From NCBI GenBank assembly GCA_944393415.1, contig CALYAD010000006.1:1-63680 (forward strand): a DNA stretch of 63,680 bases, given 5' to 3'. Shown here one piece after another: positions 44,807 through 54,183 of the stretch (position 1 is the stretch's first letter; every line of letters begins with the position of its first letter). The position numbers were made by a program, and so were the translations under genes. The DNA is from an uncultured Clostridia bacterium. GTDB lineage: Bacteria > Bacillota > Clostridia > Oscillospirales > CAG-272. The notes under the pieces were generated by a model. It was given only the letters and a program-made list of their open reading frames with translations. It was not told the origin of the DNA and made no database searches.

Positions 44807-45382
44807 TCAGAGGTATATTTCTATCTTTTTGTAGCTGGACTTGTCAAGCTTATCCGGTTCCGGTATCTCAAAACAGTTTCCGTCGATATCGAAAATGAGA
44901 ACCCGGTTATCCTCAAGCGTTCTTATGTTTGAGCCGGCGTTGCGGACGACAAAGCTGAACTTTCCCGCGTCTGTGTTGACGTCCCAGTAGATATGTCCGA
45001 GTTTTTCCTTCAGAGAAGTTATTTTCGTGATTTTGGGAGTAAAATAGCGCTTGTCAAGCTCTGATGTAAGGAGTTCCACGGTTTTACCGTCAAATATGTT
45101 GATATTTTCGATGAGCCCTATTTCACTGCCCTTTTCCTTATTTTTTGAGTCGGGCTCGCGTATGGATATATAATAATCGGGATCGGTTATCGGAAAGGAG
45201 CGTACCGCGGCGACTCTCTCAAAAAATTCCTTTTCTCCGTTGGCGTTGATAATCTCAAGCGAAATCAGACCTCCGGCTGAGCGTGTAAAGACCGCGTTTT
45301 CAGGGGTGAGCGGTATGGATTCTCTTTTGTAGAATATATCCTCTTCTTCGTTTAACTGTACAGATGTTTTATCATTGGGCAT
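44807..45382 (-). CDS. DUF1854 family protein of an ABC exporter operon
   Basis: 191 residues. The C-terminal half (LKEKLGHIYWDVNTDAGKF, then FVVRNAGSNIR and VLIFDIDGNCFEIP) matches the DUF1854 pattern as I know it; members are found beside ABC exporters, in some genomes near cyanophycin genes. Function unknown; probably an accessory subunit. Several ATG codons lie in a row upstream (45394, 45388, 45382); 45382 has the ribosome-site spacing typical of this genome. It sits between the two exporter half-genes on the same strand. Confidence 0.78.
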   Translation of the reverse strand: MPNDKTSVQLNEEEDIFYKRESIPLTPENAVFTRSAGGLISLEIINANGEKEFFERVAAVRSFPITDPDYYISIREPDSKNKEKGSEIGLIENINIFDGKTVELLTSELDKRYFTPKITKITSLKEKLGHIYWDVNTDAGKFSFVVRNAGSNIRTLEDNRVLIFDIDGNCFEIPEPDKLDKSSYKKIEIYL

Positions 45383-45510
45383 GATCATGACCATTCCTTT
45401 CTTTTTGCAGCGGATAAAACGGGCCCCGGAAACTGTTTTCAAGCTTTTTTCCGTACCCTTTGCGCCGTATGTTTATGGATAAGCCGTTTTCACGGAAAAG
45501 CGTTGCGGAC

Positions 45511-47790
45511 TTAGTTTCCTTCTATGACCTTTTTCATCTGCTCGTTTTGCAGAGTGTAAAGTCTGTAATAAACGCCCTTCTTTTCAAGCAGCTCCTCAGC
45601 TGTTCCCATTTCGGCGATTTCGCCGTTTTCTATCGCCATCAGATAGTTGCAGTTTTTCAGGGTGGAAAGGCGGTGCGCTATGCTTATAGTGGTCTTTCCT
45701 TTTACAAGCTTTTCTATAGCCTCGCTTATAAGACGCTCTGTTTCGGTATCCATTGCGGCGGTAGCCTCGTCAAGTATCAGCAGTGACGGCTTGAGAAGAA
45801 GAGCGCGTGCTATGGATATCCTCTGTCTTTCGCCTCCTGAAAGAGAACGGCTTCCTATACCGACAAGAGTCTCATAGCCTTCAGGCAGTCTCATTATAAA
45901 GTCGTGTGCGTTTGCGGCCCGTGCTGCCTCGATTATCTCGTCCATTCCCGCGTCCGGACGCGCGTAACGTATGTTATCGGCTATGGTGCCTCGGAAAATA
46001 AATATCTCCTGAGAAACTATGGCTATATTACGCCGAAGCGATTTCAGCTCGATATCCTTTATATTGTGGCCGTCTATTGTTATGCTGCCGGTAATAACGT
46101 CATACATACGTGTTATAAGGTTTGCTATGGTACTCTTTCCGCTTCCGGTATGTCCCACAAGACCTATATGGTCTCCCGCGTGAATGGTAAAAGAAACATC
46201 CTTAAGGATAGGACGGTTTGGCGCGTAATGAAAGCAGACGTCGCTGAATTCGATATCACCTTTTATGGTATCAAGATGAACCGCGTTCTTAGCTTCTCCT
46301 ATTTCCGGGATCATATCGAGTATCTCAAACATTCTCTCGGCGGAATTTACAGTGTCGGTAAGCAGATTTGTGAACGTTGAAAAGAAATTAAGGGGACCGA
46401 ATATCATCCCTATATAACCAAGATAAGTGGTAAGCTCACCATAGGTCATGTGTCCCCCCATTACCTCTATGCCTCCGAAGCCCCAGATCGCTGTGGAAGA
46501 CATGCCGATAAGAAGACCGACTACAGGAAATATCATAATAGAGATAAGATTGGTCTTTAAGCTCGCCTCGTAGAGCTTGCCGGAATAGTAATAGAAGCGA
46601 TTTGTCTCCTCGGCTTCCTTTGCGAACGCTTTTACCACGCGGACGCCGTTGAGGGAGTCGCCAAGCATGGCGTTAAGGGAGGAGGAGCGCCTGAACTCTC
46701 TTGAATAAGAGCGCCAGAGCTTCGGGAGCATAGTCTTGAAGATAAAAACTATTATCGGGACCGGTATAAAGACCACCAGCGTCAGCTTCCAGTTTATCAT
46801 GAAAAGAAAAACGGTAAGTCCGATAAAATTCAGAAGGTTAACGATCAGATGAGGGACGCCGTCTATGTAAAAGTTTCTTATTTTAACGGCGTCGTAATTT
46901 ACGCGGTTGATAAGACGTCCGGTAGGATTTTTATTGAAATAGGAAAGCGACAGTCCGCACATAGCGCGGAAAATATCGTTTTTCATGGTCTTTGTGACTC
47001 TGGTGGACATATGGGCGTTTGCTCTGTTCTGTACTATGCTTATCAAAAGTGAGAGCAGAGCCATGCCAATAAGCACTCCCACCAGTATATACACGTATTT
47101 CAGCTCGTGAAGCGTACCGGTTATCTGTTTTCCGTTATCGTCGTAGCTTGGAGCGGAGATGACCTGATCGTACAGTATCTGACCGCTGACAATAGGGTTA
47201 AGCAGAGAGATCGCGGAGGTAAGAAACAGGCATATTACAACCGTCGCCAGCTGAAGCTTAAATGGCTTGAAATAGGAAAGCAGGCGGAATATCATTCCCT
47301 TGCGTTTGTTGCATCTTTCGCAAATCCTGAGATCCTGATCAGGATAAACAGTGCCGCATTTGGGACATTTTGCGTTGAACTGCTCAAAAATCGGATCGTC
47401 GTAGGCGACTATGTCTCCGCGCTCAAAGCGCTCCCAGATCGTAATAAATGTAAACAGCCTTCTTTTGCAGGAGTTGGTGCAGAAGCCTATGACCTCGGTA
47501 TGCTCGTTCCCGTTTTCGTCGGAAAGCATGGCGAGAATACGGTTGGTGGAGGTGAAGTTATCTATATACGGATGCTTTAACTCGTCGAGAGAGTAGCTGC
47601 TGAGTTTTCCGCCTTTTTCTTCAAAGTAGAACAGGCGGCGCCCTACGGTATCCAGCGCAAGCGCGCTTTCCCCGAAGGAGCCGTTTATGTCAAGATCAAG
47701 ATTAAGTACGCACAGAAGCGCGTCCTCAGTTACGTTTTCGTTTTTCAGAGCCGAGAGCATTGCTTTGCTCGGTTGGTTTACCGGTAGCAT
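45511..47790 (-). CDS. ABC exporter half-transporter, partner with zinc ribbon
   Basis: 759 residues, parallel in layout to the 747-type partner: soluble N-terminal domain, zinc ribbon (AKCPKCGTVY...CERCNKRKG near 140-165), six membrane helices (about 175-470) and ATPase (Walker A GLVGHTGSGKST, signature SLSGGERQRI, Walker B LLILDEATAAMD, AHRLSTLKNCN). Both sites look active, so the pair is probably a heterodimer with two working ATP sites. ATG 47790 follows GGAGGAAACTTT. The promoter is 47854-47882. First gene of a three-gene operon. Confidence 0.87.
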   Translation of the reverse strand: MLPVNQPSKAMLSALKNENVTEDALLCVLNLDLDINGSFGESALALDTVGRRLFYFEEKGGKLSSYSLDELKHPYIDNFTSTNRILAMLSDENGNEHTEVIGFCTNSCKRRLFTFITIWERFERGDIVAYDDPIFEQFNAKCPKCGTVYPDQDLRICERCNKRKGMIFRLLSYFKPFKLQLATVVICLFLTSAISLLNPIVSGQILYDQVISAPSYDDNGKQITGTLHELKYVYILVGVLIGMALLSLLISIVQNRANAHMSTRVTKTMKNDIFRAMCGLSLSYFNKNPTGRLINRVNYDAVKIRNFYIDGVPHLIVNLLNFIGLTVFLFMINWKLTLVVFIPVPIIVFIFKTMLPKLWRSYSREFRRSSSLNAMLGDSLNGVRVVKAFAKEAEETNRFYYYSGKLYEASLKTNLISIMIFPVVGLLIGMSSTAIWGFGGIEVMGGHMTYGELTTYLGYIGMIFGPLNFFSTFTNLLTDTVNSAERMFEILDMIPEIGEAKNAVHLDTIKGDIEFSDVCFHYAPNRPILKDVSFTIHAGDHIGLVGHTGSGKSTIANLITRMYDVITGSITIDGHNIKDIELKSLRRNIAIVSQEIFIFRGTIADNIRYARPDAGMDEIIEAARAANAHDFIMRLPEGYETLVGIGSRSLSGGERQRISIARALLLKPSLLILDEATAAMDTETERLISEAIEKLVKGKTTISIAHRLSTLKNCNYLMAIENGEIAEMGTAEELLEKKGVYYRLYTLQNEQMKKVIEGN

Positions 47791-47853
47791 AAAGTTTCCT
47801 CCGGGGTTTGGTTAATTTAAAGGGTTCCAAGTTATTTTAATCTTTTTTTGTTT

Positions 47854-47882
47854 ACTATACAGGTATTTTTTAAGAAAGTCAA
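47854..47882 (-). promoter_or_regulatory. Promoter of the ABC exporter operon
   Basis: Minus-strand -35 TTGACT (47877-47882), 17-base spacer, -10 TATAGT (47854-47859). The rest of the 305-base gap up to 48095 is AT-rich and otherwise empty, except for a GGGTTCC motif and a possible TATAAT at 48050 for the next gene. Confidence 0.7.
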
Positions 47883-48095
47883 TGGTTTTGTAAAAAAAAA
47901 TTAAAATTCGGCGATTTGCATAATGTAAAGAGAATTTAATGGCTTTGTAAAGTTTGTTTTGACCATAACATTATCAGAAAAGAGTATGATGTAAATTAAA
48001 TGTAAATAAAAGCGTAAATGGGATAGACAGAAAGCAAATTTTATGGTATTATAATGTCAGTTACTTAGATATGTGAAAGGAAAGCCGGCAGAGAA

Positions 48096-48272
48096 ATGAA
48101 CAAAAGTGTAAAAATTATTATAATATCGGTTATAGCGGTGCTTGTGCTTGCCGCGGTCATAACCGTATTGGTCCTTGTGCTTGGCGACAAGGGCGGAGAT
48201 GAGATAGATCCTCCTTATAATAACGAAGAGGAGATAGACGGTTCCGACGACGAACATACAAAGCTTTACTGA
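48096..48272 (+). CDS. Small single-pass membrane protein with acidic tail
   Basis: 58 residues. A short basic N-terminus (MNKSVK), one hydrophobic helix (about 7-29, I/V/L/A only) and a strongly acidic C-terminal tail (GDEIDPP, NNEEEIDGSDDEH). Predicted to be anchored N-in with the tail outside. Not recognised as any family. ATG at 48096 follows AAAGGA by 14 bases. A terminator lies 14 bases after the stop. Its neighbours are the exporter operon (divergent) and an HD hydrolase. Confidence 0.6.
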   Translation: MNKSVKIIIISVIAVLVLAAVITVLVLVLGDKGGDEIDPPYNNEEEIDGSDDEHTKLY

Positions 48273-48286
48273 TTTTATACACAAAC

Positions 48287-48329
48287 GGGGATTTCATACC
48301 GCTTTGACGGCGGAAGATATCCCCTTTTT
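48287..48329 (+). terminator. Terminator after the small membrane protein
   Basis: GGGGAT...ATCCCC outer stem with CCGC/GCGG inner stem, then TTTTT. Position fits the end of the 48096-48272 gene. Confidence 0.75.
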
Positions 48330-48371
48330 CATCAGATATAAATTGATTTATTTATCAACGGAGGTATTATT

Positions 48372-48974
48372 TTGAGCGATATTGTAGCCGATAAGGAGGA
48401 ATTCCTTGAAATATACAAGACATGTATACATAGAGACGGAGCGGAGCAGCTGCTTGATTATATGCTTTCAAAAAACTGTGATTTCTTCACAGCGCCTGCA
48501 AGCACAAAATACCATAACGCCTTTGAGGGCGGGCTGCTGAAGCACAGCCTGAACGTATATCACTGTCTTAAGGAATATCTTGCCAGAGAAAGAGTAAAAA
48601 CTGTTTACGGACTTGAATATCCGGAGGAAAGCGTCGCTATCTCGGCGCTGCTCCACGATATCTGCAAGGTGAATTTTTATAAAGTGGGATCGAGGAACGT
48701 CAAGGATGAAAACGGGGTGTGGCAGACCGTGCCGATGTATGAGATAAACGACAGGCTTCCTTACGGACACGGTGAGAAGTCGGTGTATATAATTTCCGGA
48801 TATATGAAGCTGACAAGGGAAGAGGCCTTCGCTATTCGTTATCACATGGGGTTTTCCGGAGGCGACGACGAAAGAAACGTGGGTAAGGCGTTCGAAATGT
48901 TTCCGCTTGCGGTGGCGCTCTCATTTGCGGATATGGAGGCTACGTTTTTCCTTGAAAAAAATAAGAATCAGTAA
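48372..48974 (+). CDS. HD-domain phosphohydrolase-like protein
   Basis: 200 residues, TTG start with GGAGG seven bases before it. Metal-binding His/Asp are visible: FEGGLLKHSLNV (His), LLHDICKVNF (His-Asp), YGHGEKS (His), RYHMGF (His). The fold resembles the HD part of YhaM-type 3'-5' exonucleases and other HD hydrolases. The reaction is unknown. Between the small membrane protein and the rhamnosidase gene, 47 bases before the latter. Confidence 0.78.
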   Translation: MSDIVADKEEFLEIYKTCIHRDGAEQLLDYMLSKNCDFFTAPASTKYHNAFEGGLLKHSLNVYHCLKEYLARERVKTVYGLEYPEESVAISALLHDICKVNFYKVGSRNVKDENGVWQTVPMYEINDRLPYGHGEKSVYIISGYMKLTREEAFAIRYHMGFSGGDDERNVGKAFEMFPLAVALSFADMEATFFLEKNKNQ

Positions 48975-49021
48975 CGAAGTTAAAAAATACTGTTATACTT
49001 TGAAAAGGAAGGGTTTTTAAG

Positions 49022-51226
49022 ATGGAAAATATATTGGATAAAGCGTATTTCATATGCGCCGACCCCGCATGGGACAGGATATGTCCCGTCTTTAAAAAGG
49101 AATTTGACATAAGTAAAAAAATAAAAAACGCGACGCTTTATATAAGCGCGCTCGGAGTTTATGAAGCAAAGATAAACGGAAGCCGCGTCGGGAAAAGACT
49201 GATGACTCCCGGATGGACCGCGTATGAAAAACGTCTGCAGTATCAGACGTACGACGTAACTAATTTGCTTAGTGACGGAGAAAATAAAATAGAGATAGGA
49301 GCCGGTCACGGGTGGTTTGCCTCAAGGATAGGCACACCCAAGACGGTTACGGGTATATACGGTACATATCCGGCGGTAATTGCCGTGTTGAAAACAGAAT
49401 ATACGGATGGAAGCGACGAAACGATCTGTACTGACGATACCTGGAAGGCCGCGCGTTCGGAGGTGCTTGTCAGTCAGATTTACGACGGCGAGACGGTGGA
49501 CGCGAGGATAATACCTCAGTTTAGTGAAAACGCGCGTATATTTAACGCGGACAGAAGCATACTTATACCGGATGAGGGCGAGGATATTATCGAAACGGAG
49601 CGTATTGCGCCGAGGAGCATAATACACACGCCCGCCGGAGAGACCGTTATCGATTTCGGTCAGAACCTCACAGGCTGTCTTGAGTTTAATGTGACCGGCA
49701 AAGCCGGACATACGGTTTATGTCGGACACGCGGAGATACTTGATAAGAACGGAAATTTCTATACGGAGAATTACAGGAGCGCGAAGGCGCTTATAACCTA
49801 TACTTTAAAAGAAGGCTCTCAGACATATAAAGCCAGATATACTTTTTACGGTTTTCGTTACGTAAGGCTTACCGACTGGCCGGAGGAGGTAAAACCGGAA
49901 AATTTCACGGCGATAGTCATTCATTCGGATATGAAGCGCACCGGCTGGTTCAAATGCGGAAACGGCAAGGTAAACAGGCTGTTTGAAAATGTTATCTGGG
50001 GACAGCGCGGGAACTTTCTCGATGTTCCGACCGACTGTCCTCAGAGAGACGAGCGTCTTGGCTGGACGGGGGATGCGGAGGTTTTCTGCAGAACGGCGAA
50101 TATTAATTTCGATACAGAAAAATTCTTTACAAAATGGCTTCGCGACATGAAAGCCACGCAGAGCCCGCAGGGAATTATCCCTTATGTCGTTCCGTTCGTT
50201 TTTGACCGCAGACCCGACGGCAGCTACGAATGCTCAGCGGCTTGGGGAGACGCGGCGACGGTTTGTCCATGGGAGATATACAAAGCGTTCGGGAGCAAGG
50301 ACCTGCTTTGCGAGATGTATCCGATGATGGAGAAATGGGTGGAATATATCCACTCGTGTCCCGGCGAGGAATACCTATGGCAGAATGGCAGACATTTCGG
50401 GGATTGGCTTGGAATGGACGCACCCGCGGGCTCGTATAAAGGCTCGACGGACGAGGAGCTGATAGCGTCCGCGTATTTCTATCTTTCCACATGTCTGCTC
50501 ATAAAAGCCGGTAAGGTACTCGGATATGATATGGTCCATTACGAGGAGATGGCGGAAAAGATAAAGGCCGCGTATCAGAAGACATATTTTAACGGAGAAA
50601 GGCTTATAAGCGATACTCAGACAGCTTATGTTATAACAATATATTTCGGACTTGCGGGCGACAAAAAGGCAGCGTTCGGTAAAAGACTTGTCGAGCTTAT
50701 AGAAGCGTTCGGAGACAGACTGCAGACCGGATTTGTCGGTACGCCGTACCTGCTCGATACCCTTACTGAGATAGGACGCGCGGATAAGGCTTATACGCTT
50801 CTGCTCCAGGAAAAATTCCCGTCCTGGCTGTTTTCGGTAAATATGGGGGCGACTACGATTTGGGAGCACTGGGACGGACTCAGAGAGGACGGTTCTGTCT
50901 GGTCAAAGGATATGAATTCCTTCAATCATTACGCGTACGGCTCGGTAGCCTCATGGCTGTACGGTACGGCGGCAGGGATAACCCCTGACGAAGACGTGCC
51001 GGCATATAAGCATTTCTTTATCAGACCGATACCGGATAAGAGGCTTGGATTTGTAAAAGCGAGAATTGACAGCCGCAGCGGTACGATAGTTTCAGAGTGG
51101 GAATATGAAAACGACAAGATAAGATATAGTTTCATAATACCGGCGGGGACTACCGCTACGGTATGCCTGAACGGTACGGACAAGGAATACGGCGCGGGTA
51201 AATATACCGTTTGGGGAGACGCGTAA
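49022..51226 (+). CDS. Alpha-L-rhamnosidase (GH78 family)
   Basis: 734 residues. The N-terminal half has the beta-sandwich domains of the family (SRVGKRLMTPGWTAYEKRLQ, YDVTNLL, IEIGAGHGW), and the catalytic (alpha/alpha)6 barrel carries the signature PTDCPQRDERLGWTGDAEVF (about residues 339-358) and WLYGTAAGI near the C-terminus. It releases terminal L-rhamnose from plant glycans or glycosides. It lacks a signal peptide, so it is probably intracellular. Relatives are often 850-900 residues, so this one is on the short side. The start follows GGAAGGG. Rhamnose mutarotase (rhaM) lies 2.6 kb away. Confidence 0.92.
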   Translation: MENILDKAYFICADPAWDRICPVFKKEFDISKKIKNATLYISALGVYEAKINGSRVGKRLMTPGWTAYEKRLQYQTYDVTNLLSDGENKIEIGAGHGWFASRIGTPKTVTGIYGTYPAVIAVLKTEYTDGSDETICTDDTWKAARSEVLVSQIYDGETVDARIIPQFSENARIFNADRSILIPDEGEDIIETERIAPRSIIHTPAGETVIDFGQNLTGCLEFNVTGKAGHTVYVGHAEILDKNGNFYTENYRSAKALITYTLKEGSQTYKARYTFYGFRYVRLTDWPEEVKPENFTAIVIHSDMKRTGWFKCGNGKVNRLFENVIWGQRGNFLDVPTDCPQRDERLGWTGDAEVFCRTANINFDTEKFFTKWLRDMKATQSPQGIIPYVVPFVFDRRPDGSYECSAAWGDAATVCPWEIYKAFGSKDLLCEMYPMMEKWVEYIHSCPGEEYLWQNGRHFGDWLGMDAPAGSYKGSTDEELIASAYFYLSTCLLIKAGKVLGYDMVHYEEMAEKIKAAYQKTYFNGERLISDTQTAYVITIYFGLAGDKKAAFGKRLVELIEAFGDRLQTGFVGTPYLLDTLTEIGRADKAYTLLLQEKFPSWLFSVNMGATTIWEHWDGLREDGSVWSKDMNSFNHYAYGSVASWLYGTAAGITPDEDVPAYKHFFIRPIPDKRLGFVKARIDSRSGTIVSEWEYENDKIRYSFIIPAGTTATVCLNGTDKEYGAGKYTVWGDA

Positions 51227-51268
51227 CAGAAGCCGTAGATTATCTGAAACGGAAAAGTGTATTAGGTG

Positions 51269-51616
51269 ATGAAAAAAAAGAGCGTTGTTTCAATATTGGT
51301 CATATTACTGTGCTTTGCGGCGCTGTTTGTGTTTACCGGAGATCAGATTATTGAGTCGGTAAAGTATAAGGATCCTTTTTATATCGGATACAGTCAGTTT
51401 CCGAGCAGCGCTCCGTCCTACAGGGTTTTTACAAAGGATATGGAGCACGTGGCTCCGGCGAAGTACGAAGGGCTTGAGCATATCGGATGGTTTTACTATG
51501 AAAACGGTGAGTTAAGGGAGTTCATTCCTTCTGAATTCACACCGCCGGACAACGGCGAAAACTGCCTGCGGGTTTTCGGAAGATGGAGGACTGTCGAGCC
51601 GGGAAAAAGCGCATAA
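51269..51616 (+). CDS. Unknown small protein with N-terminal membrane segment
   Basis: 115 residues. One hydrophobic helix (about 6-24, VVSILVILLCFAALFVF) near the N-terminus, then a soluble part rich in aromatic and Glu residues (YIGYSQFPSS, VFTKDMEHVAP). No family recognised. The start at the ATG 51269 lies next to a GTG (51266); the upstream ribosome site is weak (TTAGGTG). It stands 42 bases after the rhamnosidase stop and may be co-transcribed. Confidence 0.6.
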   Translation: MKKKSVVSILVILLCFAALFVFTGDQIIESVKYKDPFYIGYSQFPSSAPSYRVFTKDMEHVAPAKYEGLEHIGWFYYENGELREFIPSEFTPPDNGENCLRVFGRWRTVEPGKSA

Positions 51617-51652
51617 TAGCCGGACAGGGCCTCTTTTTTGGGAAAGCGGTCC

Positions 51653-51674
51653 TGAGACCTCCCAAAAACTTCTC
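51653..51674. repeat. Copy 2 of the 'cctcccaaaaactt' repeat
   Basis: TGAGACCTCCCAAAAACTTCTC; matches 41900-41921 with two to three differences. Non-coding, in the gap after 51616. Confidence 0.45.
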
Positions 51675-51759
51675 ATTATTTTTAAAGAAAAAAGCGCGTG
51701 GCCTGTAATATGGTCTCGCGCTTTAAAATCAACATGATAAAAAGGGTTTTTAAGGAGTA

Positions 51760-51806
51760 CTAACTGAATCCGCTTATTTTATGCGGTAAGTTAGGCTTTT
51801 TATTTT
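51760..51806 (+). terminator. Terminator on the plus strand before the flippase stop
   Basis: CTAACT with AGTTAG (51760-51765 with 51789-51794) and an inner CCGC/GCGG stem, then T-rich sequence. Fits the end of the rhamnosidase-small protein transcript. It overlaps the stop codon of the convergent flippase gene. Confidence 0.55.
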
Positions 51807-53476
51807 TCCCGTATCAACGCGCTCAGACGGGGAAATTTTCTGAGGAGGCTTTCGGCTTTCGGGATAAGACGTATATCCTCTTTTGTTATGCCTCCGAGGA
51901 TGACAAGACAAATACTGTAAACTATTGCCGCAGTCATAACCGAGAGTAAGGTCAGAGCCTTACCTTCCCCCATGAAGCGCAGTCCCGCCATATATATACC
52001 CGCGGCGCTGACGGCGCACACAACCGACGAAGCAAATGGTCTGATGAATATTGAAAAAACCGGAACCTTTACGCCGGTATGCTTGGCGATGAAATAAAAG
52101 TTCAGAATGGTTATAGTAAGGTAGAAAAGGAAGGTGCTGATCGGCGAAGCGTACATGTGAAGGTATCCGTCTCCTATCCTGACCCCGACAAGCAAATAAA
52201 CACTGACGGCCTTTACAAGCGCACCGACTGCCATTGAGATCACCGAATAGCGTTGAAGTCTGCATGCCTGGAGAACGCCGTTTGTTACCGCCATTATACC
52301 GATGAGAAAGACGGAAGGAGCCAAGGCGGTAAGGAGTGGAGAAGCCATCTCAGCGCTTTCCGCGTTTGTAAATATCAGCTTAAGCACCGGTCCGCTCATG
52401 ACCGCGAGTCCGAGGGAACATGGGAGCGCTATAACTGAGGCAAGCTTGAGGCTTTTATACATCAGTGTTCTTACCCTTGCGGTATTGCCTGACGCGCGAG
52501 CGCCGGACAATGATGGGATAAGAGTGTTGACAATAGGGTATATCAAGACGGGAGGCAGGTTGAATAGCGTCACACAGTAGGCGGTATAGTTGCCGTAGAG
52601 TGAAACCGCCGCTTCCTCCGCAAGTCCTGTACCGACGAGACGGCGTATGACTATAAGCGTATCGAGCATCGAGGACATACTGAGCAGAGAGGAGGAAAGC
52701 ATGACCGGCAGCGCGATCTTCAGAAAGGATGCAAGAAGTCTGCCCGAGCTTTCCGTATCACGTTCAAGACTATGCTCGAGCGGAAAGGAGCTTTCCTTTT
52801 TTGAAAACGAGGCGAATAGGGCGAGGAAAAGCGCTCCGGCGGCTATACCGGCTGTAATGCCGAATATAGCGTAGGCGGCGACCTTGTACAGCGGATAGCC
52901 TTTGTTTAGGGCGTAGGCGCCGAGCGCTATACCTATCGTCAGCTTTCCGGCAGACTCTATCACCTCGGATATTGCCGTCGGTATCATATTTCTGTGACCC
53001 TGGAAATATCCGCGTATAGTGCTGGAGATGCAGACAAAGAATAAAGCCGGGGCGATCGCGAGAATACAGAGATATGAAAGATCTGCGGAAATAAACGAGG
53101 CTAGCGGACGGCATAATAAAAACATAAGAAGGCTTCCGCAAAGCCCCACGACGGTAAACACCGTTAGCGATAGGCGAAATATACGCCGGCTTTTATCTCT
53201 TTGATTTTTGGCGTTGTATTCCGATATCATAAGGGACAATGCGACAGGAAGACCTGCGGTAGAGATCATATACAGCCAGGTATATATCTGATAAGCGGTA
53301 TTGAAATATCCCATTCCCTCGTCTCCGAGCATATTAGTAAGCGGGATTTTAAATACCAGACCTATTATTTTTGTAAGCAAATTGGCGGCAGTAAGCACAA
53401 GTATGCCGGAAAGGAACGTAGGCGCGGCGCGCTTTTTAGAAATGTCGTTAACCGTACAAATGCCCCCTTTTCTCAA
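51800..53476 (-). CDS. SpoVB/MurJ-like polysaccharide flippase (MOP superfamily)
   Basis: Up to 558 residues, with about 14 membrane helices. The N-terminal SGILVLTAANLLTKIIGLVFKIPLTNMLG and DEGMGYFNTAYQIYTWLYM patterns are typical of the SpoVB subgroup, which carries lipid-linked cell-wall or spore-cortex precursors across the membrane. In sporeformers it takes part in cortex synthesis; whether this organism forms spores is not shown here. The start is uncertain: 53476 is a TTG without a good ribosome site, and the only AGGGGG lies just inside this frame. The true protein may start a few codons later. Confidence 0.83.
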   Translation of the reverse strand: MRKGGICTVNDISKKRAAPTFLSGILVLTAANLLTKIIGLVFKIPLTNMLGDEGMGYFNTAYQIYTWLYMISTAGLPVALSLMISEYNAKNQRDKSRRIFRLSLTVFTVVGLCGSLLMFLLCRPLASFISADLSYLCILAIAPALFFVCISSTIRGYFQGHRNMIPTAISEVIESAGKLTIGIALGAYALNKGYPLYKVAAYAIFGITAGIAAGALFLALFASFSKKESSFPLEHSLERDTESSGRLLASFLKIALPVMLSSSLLSMSSMLDTLIVIRRLVGTGLAEEAAVSLYGNYTAYCVTLFNLPPVLIYPIVNTLIPSLSGARASGNTARVRTLMYKSLKLASVIALPCSLGLAVMSGPVLKLIFTNAESAEMASPLLTALAPSVFLIGIMAVTNGVLQACRLQRYSVISMAVGALVKAVSVYLLVGVRIGDGYLHMYASPISTFLFYLTITILNFYFIAKHTGVKVPVFSIFIRPFASSVVCAVSAAGIYMAGLRFMGEGKALTLLSVMTAAIVYSICLVILGGITKEDIRLIPKAESLLRKFPRLSALIREK

Positions 53477-53659
53477 TCATTTTTAAATAGTTTATGCTGA
53501 GAAAAGGGTATTTATAACCTTTACGCCTTGTAAAAATAACGGATAATTTATTGTCTTATGACATAATTATTCCAAAATTTCAAGATTACCGCAATAATAA
53601 GAGGGTTATCTTCTGTGCAGAGTAACCAATTGTTTTGCGCTTCACTGTAAAAAAATTTT

Positions 53660-53802
53660 GGAACCCTTATTTAAAAGGGTTCCAAAAGACATCGTGTAGA
53701 AAAAGCCAATTCGCCCAAAACAATACATAAAAAGTTTTTGGTCAAAGGGCAAAGCCCTGTAGTCCTCTGCGGAGGGCGAAAACCCTTATTTAAAAGGATT
53801 CC
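53660..53802. repeat. Two hairpin repeats (GGAACCCTT type)
   Basis: GGAACCCTT-ATTTAA-AAGGGTTCC (53660-53683) and a diverged second copy AACCCTTATTTAAAAGGATTCC (53781-53802), both followed by AAAAG. The 371-base gap 53477-53847 has no other feature that I can support. The same GGGTTCC motif occurs near 47823. Confidence 0.6.
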
Positions 53803-53847
53803 AAAAGAAAAATTCTTTTCCGAGGCTACAAAATAAATATTATTATT

Positions 53848-54165
53848 TTAATCAAGCTCGAATACTTTTTCAAGTAAGGGCTGAGCGCCGGTTACAGGGT
53901 CTTTGTCCATGATAAGTATATCCTTCATGTACTCGTCCCATTTTTTGACCACCTCAGATGACGATTGAACCTTGGCGGCAAACTCCGTTCCGAACTCACA
54001 TTCGTAATATCCGAAGAGAGTGTCTCCTGTATTCCAGATAGTATAGTTTCGGATACCGGCTTTTTTCAATGCCTCGACCATCTCCGGCCATATTTCGTTG
54101 TGGCGTTTTATATACTCGGATTTGGCTCCGGGCGCTATTTTGCCGCTCCATGCGTATTTTTCCAT
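53848..54165 (-). CDS. rhaM: L-rhamnose mutarotase
   Basis: 105 residues, the normal length for the RhaM family (DUF718). It speeds interconversion of alpha and beta L-rhamnose. Conserved features are an early YAWSGKI segment, the YIKRHNEIWPEM stretch with the catalytic His, and IWNTGDTLFGYYE with the acid Asp/Glu residues. ATG at 54165 follows AAAGGA by about ten bases. It is 18 bases after the stop of the heparinase-like gene, so both are probably on one transcript. Confidence 0.88.
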   Translation of the reverse strand: MEKYAWSGKIAPGAKSEYIKRHNEIWPEMVEALKKAGIRNYTIWNTGDTLFGYYECEFGTEFAAKVQSSSEVVKKWDEYMKDILIMDKDPVTGAQPLLEKVFELD

Positions 54166-54183
54166 ATGTACGGCGTCCTTTCA

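Noticed and set aside
48057..48284. Minus-strand frame opposite the small membrane protein
   Set aside because: The plus-strand frame has a membrane helix, a ribosome site and a terminator in the right place; the minus-strand one does not.
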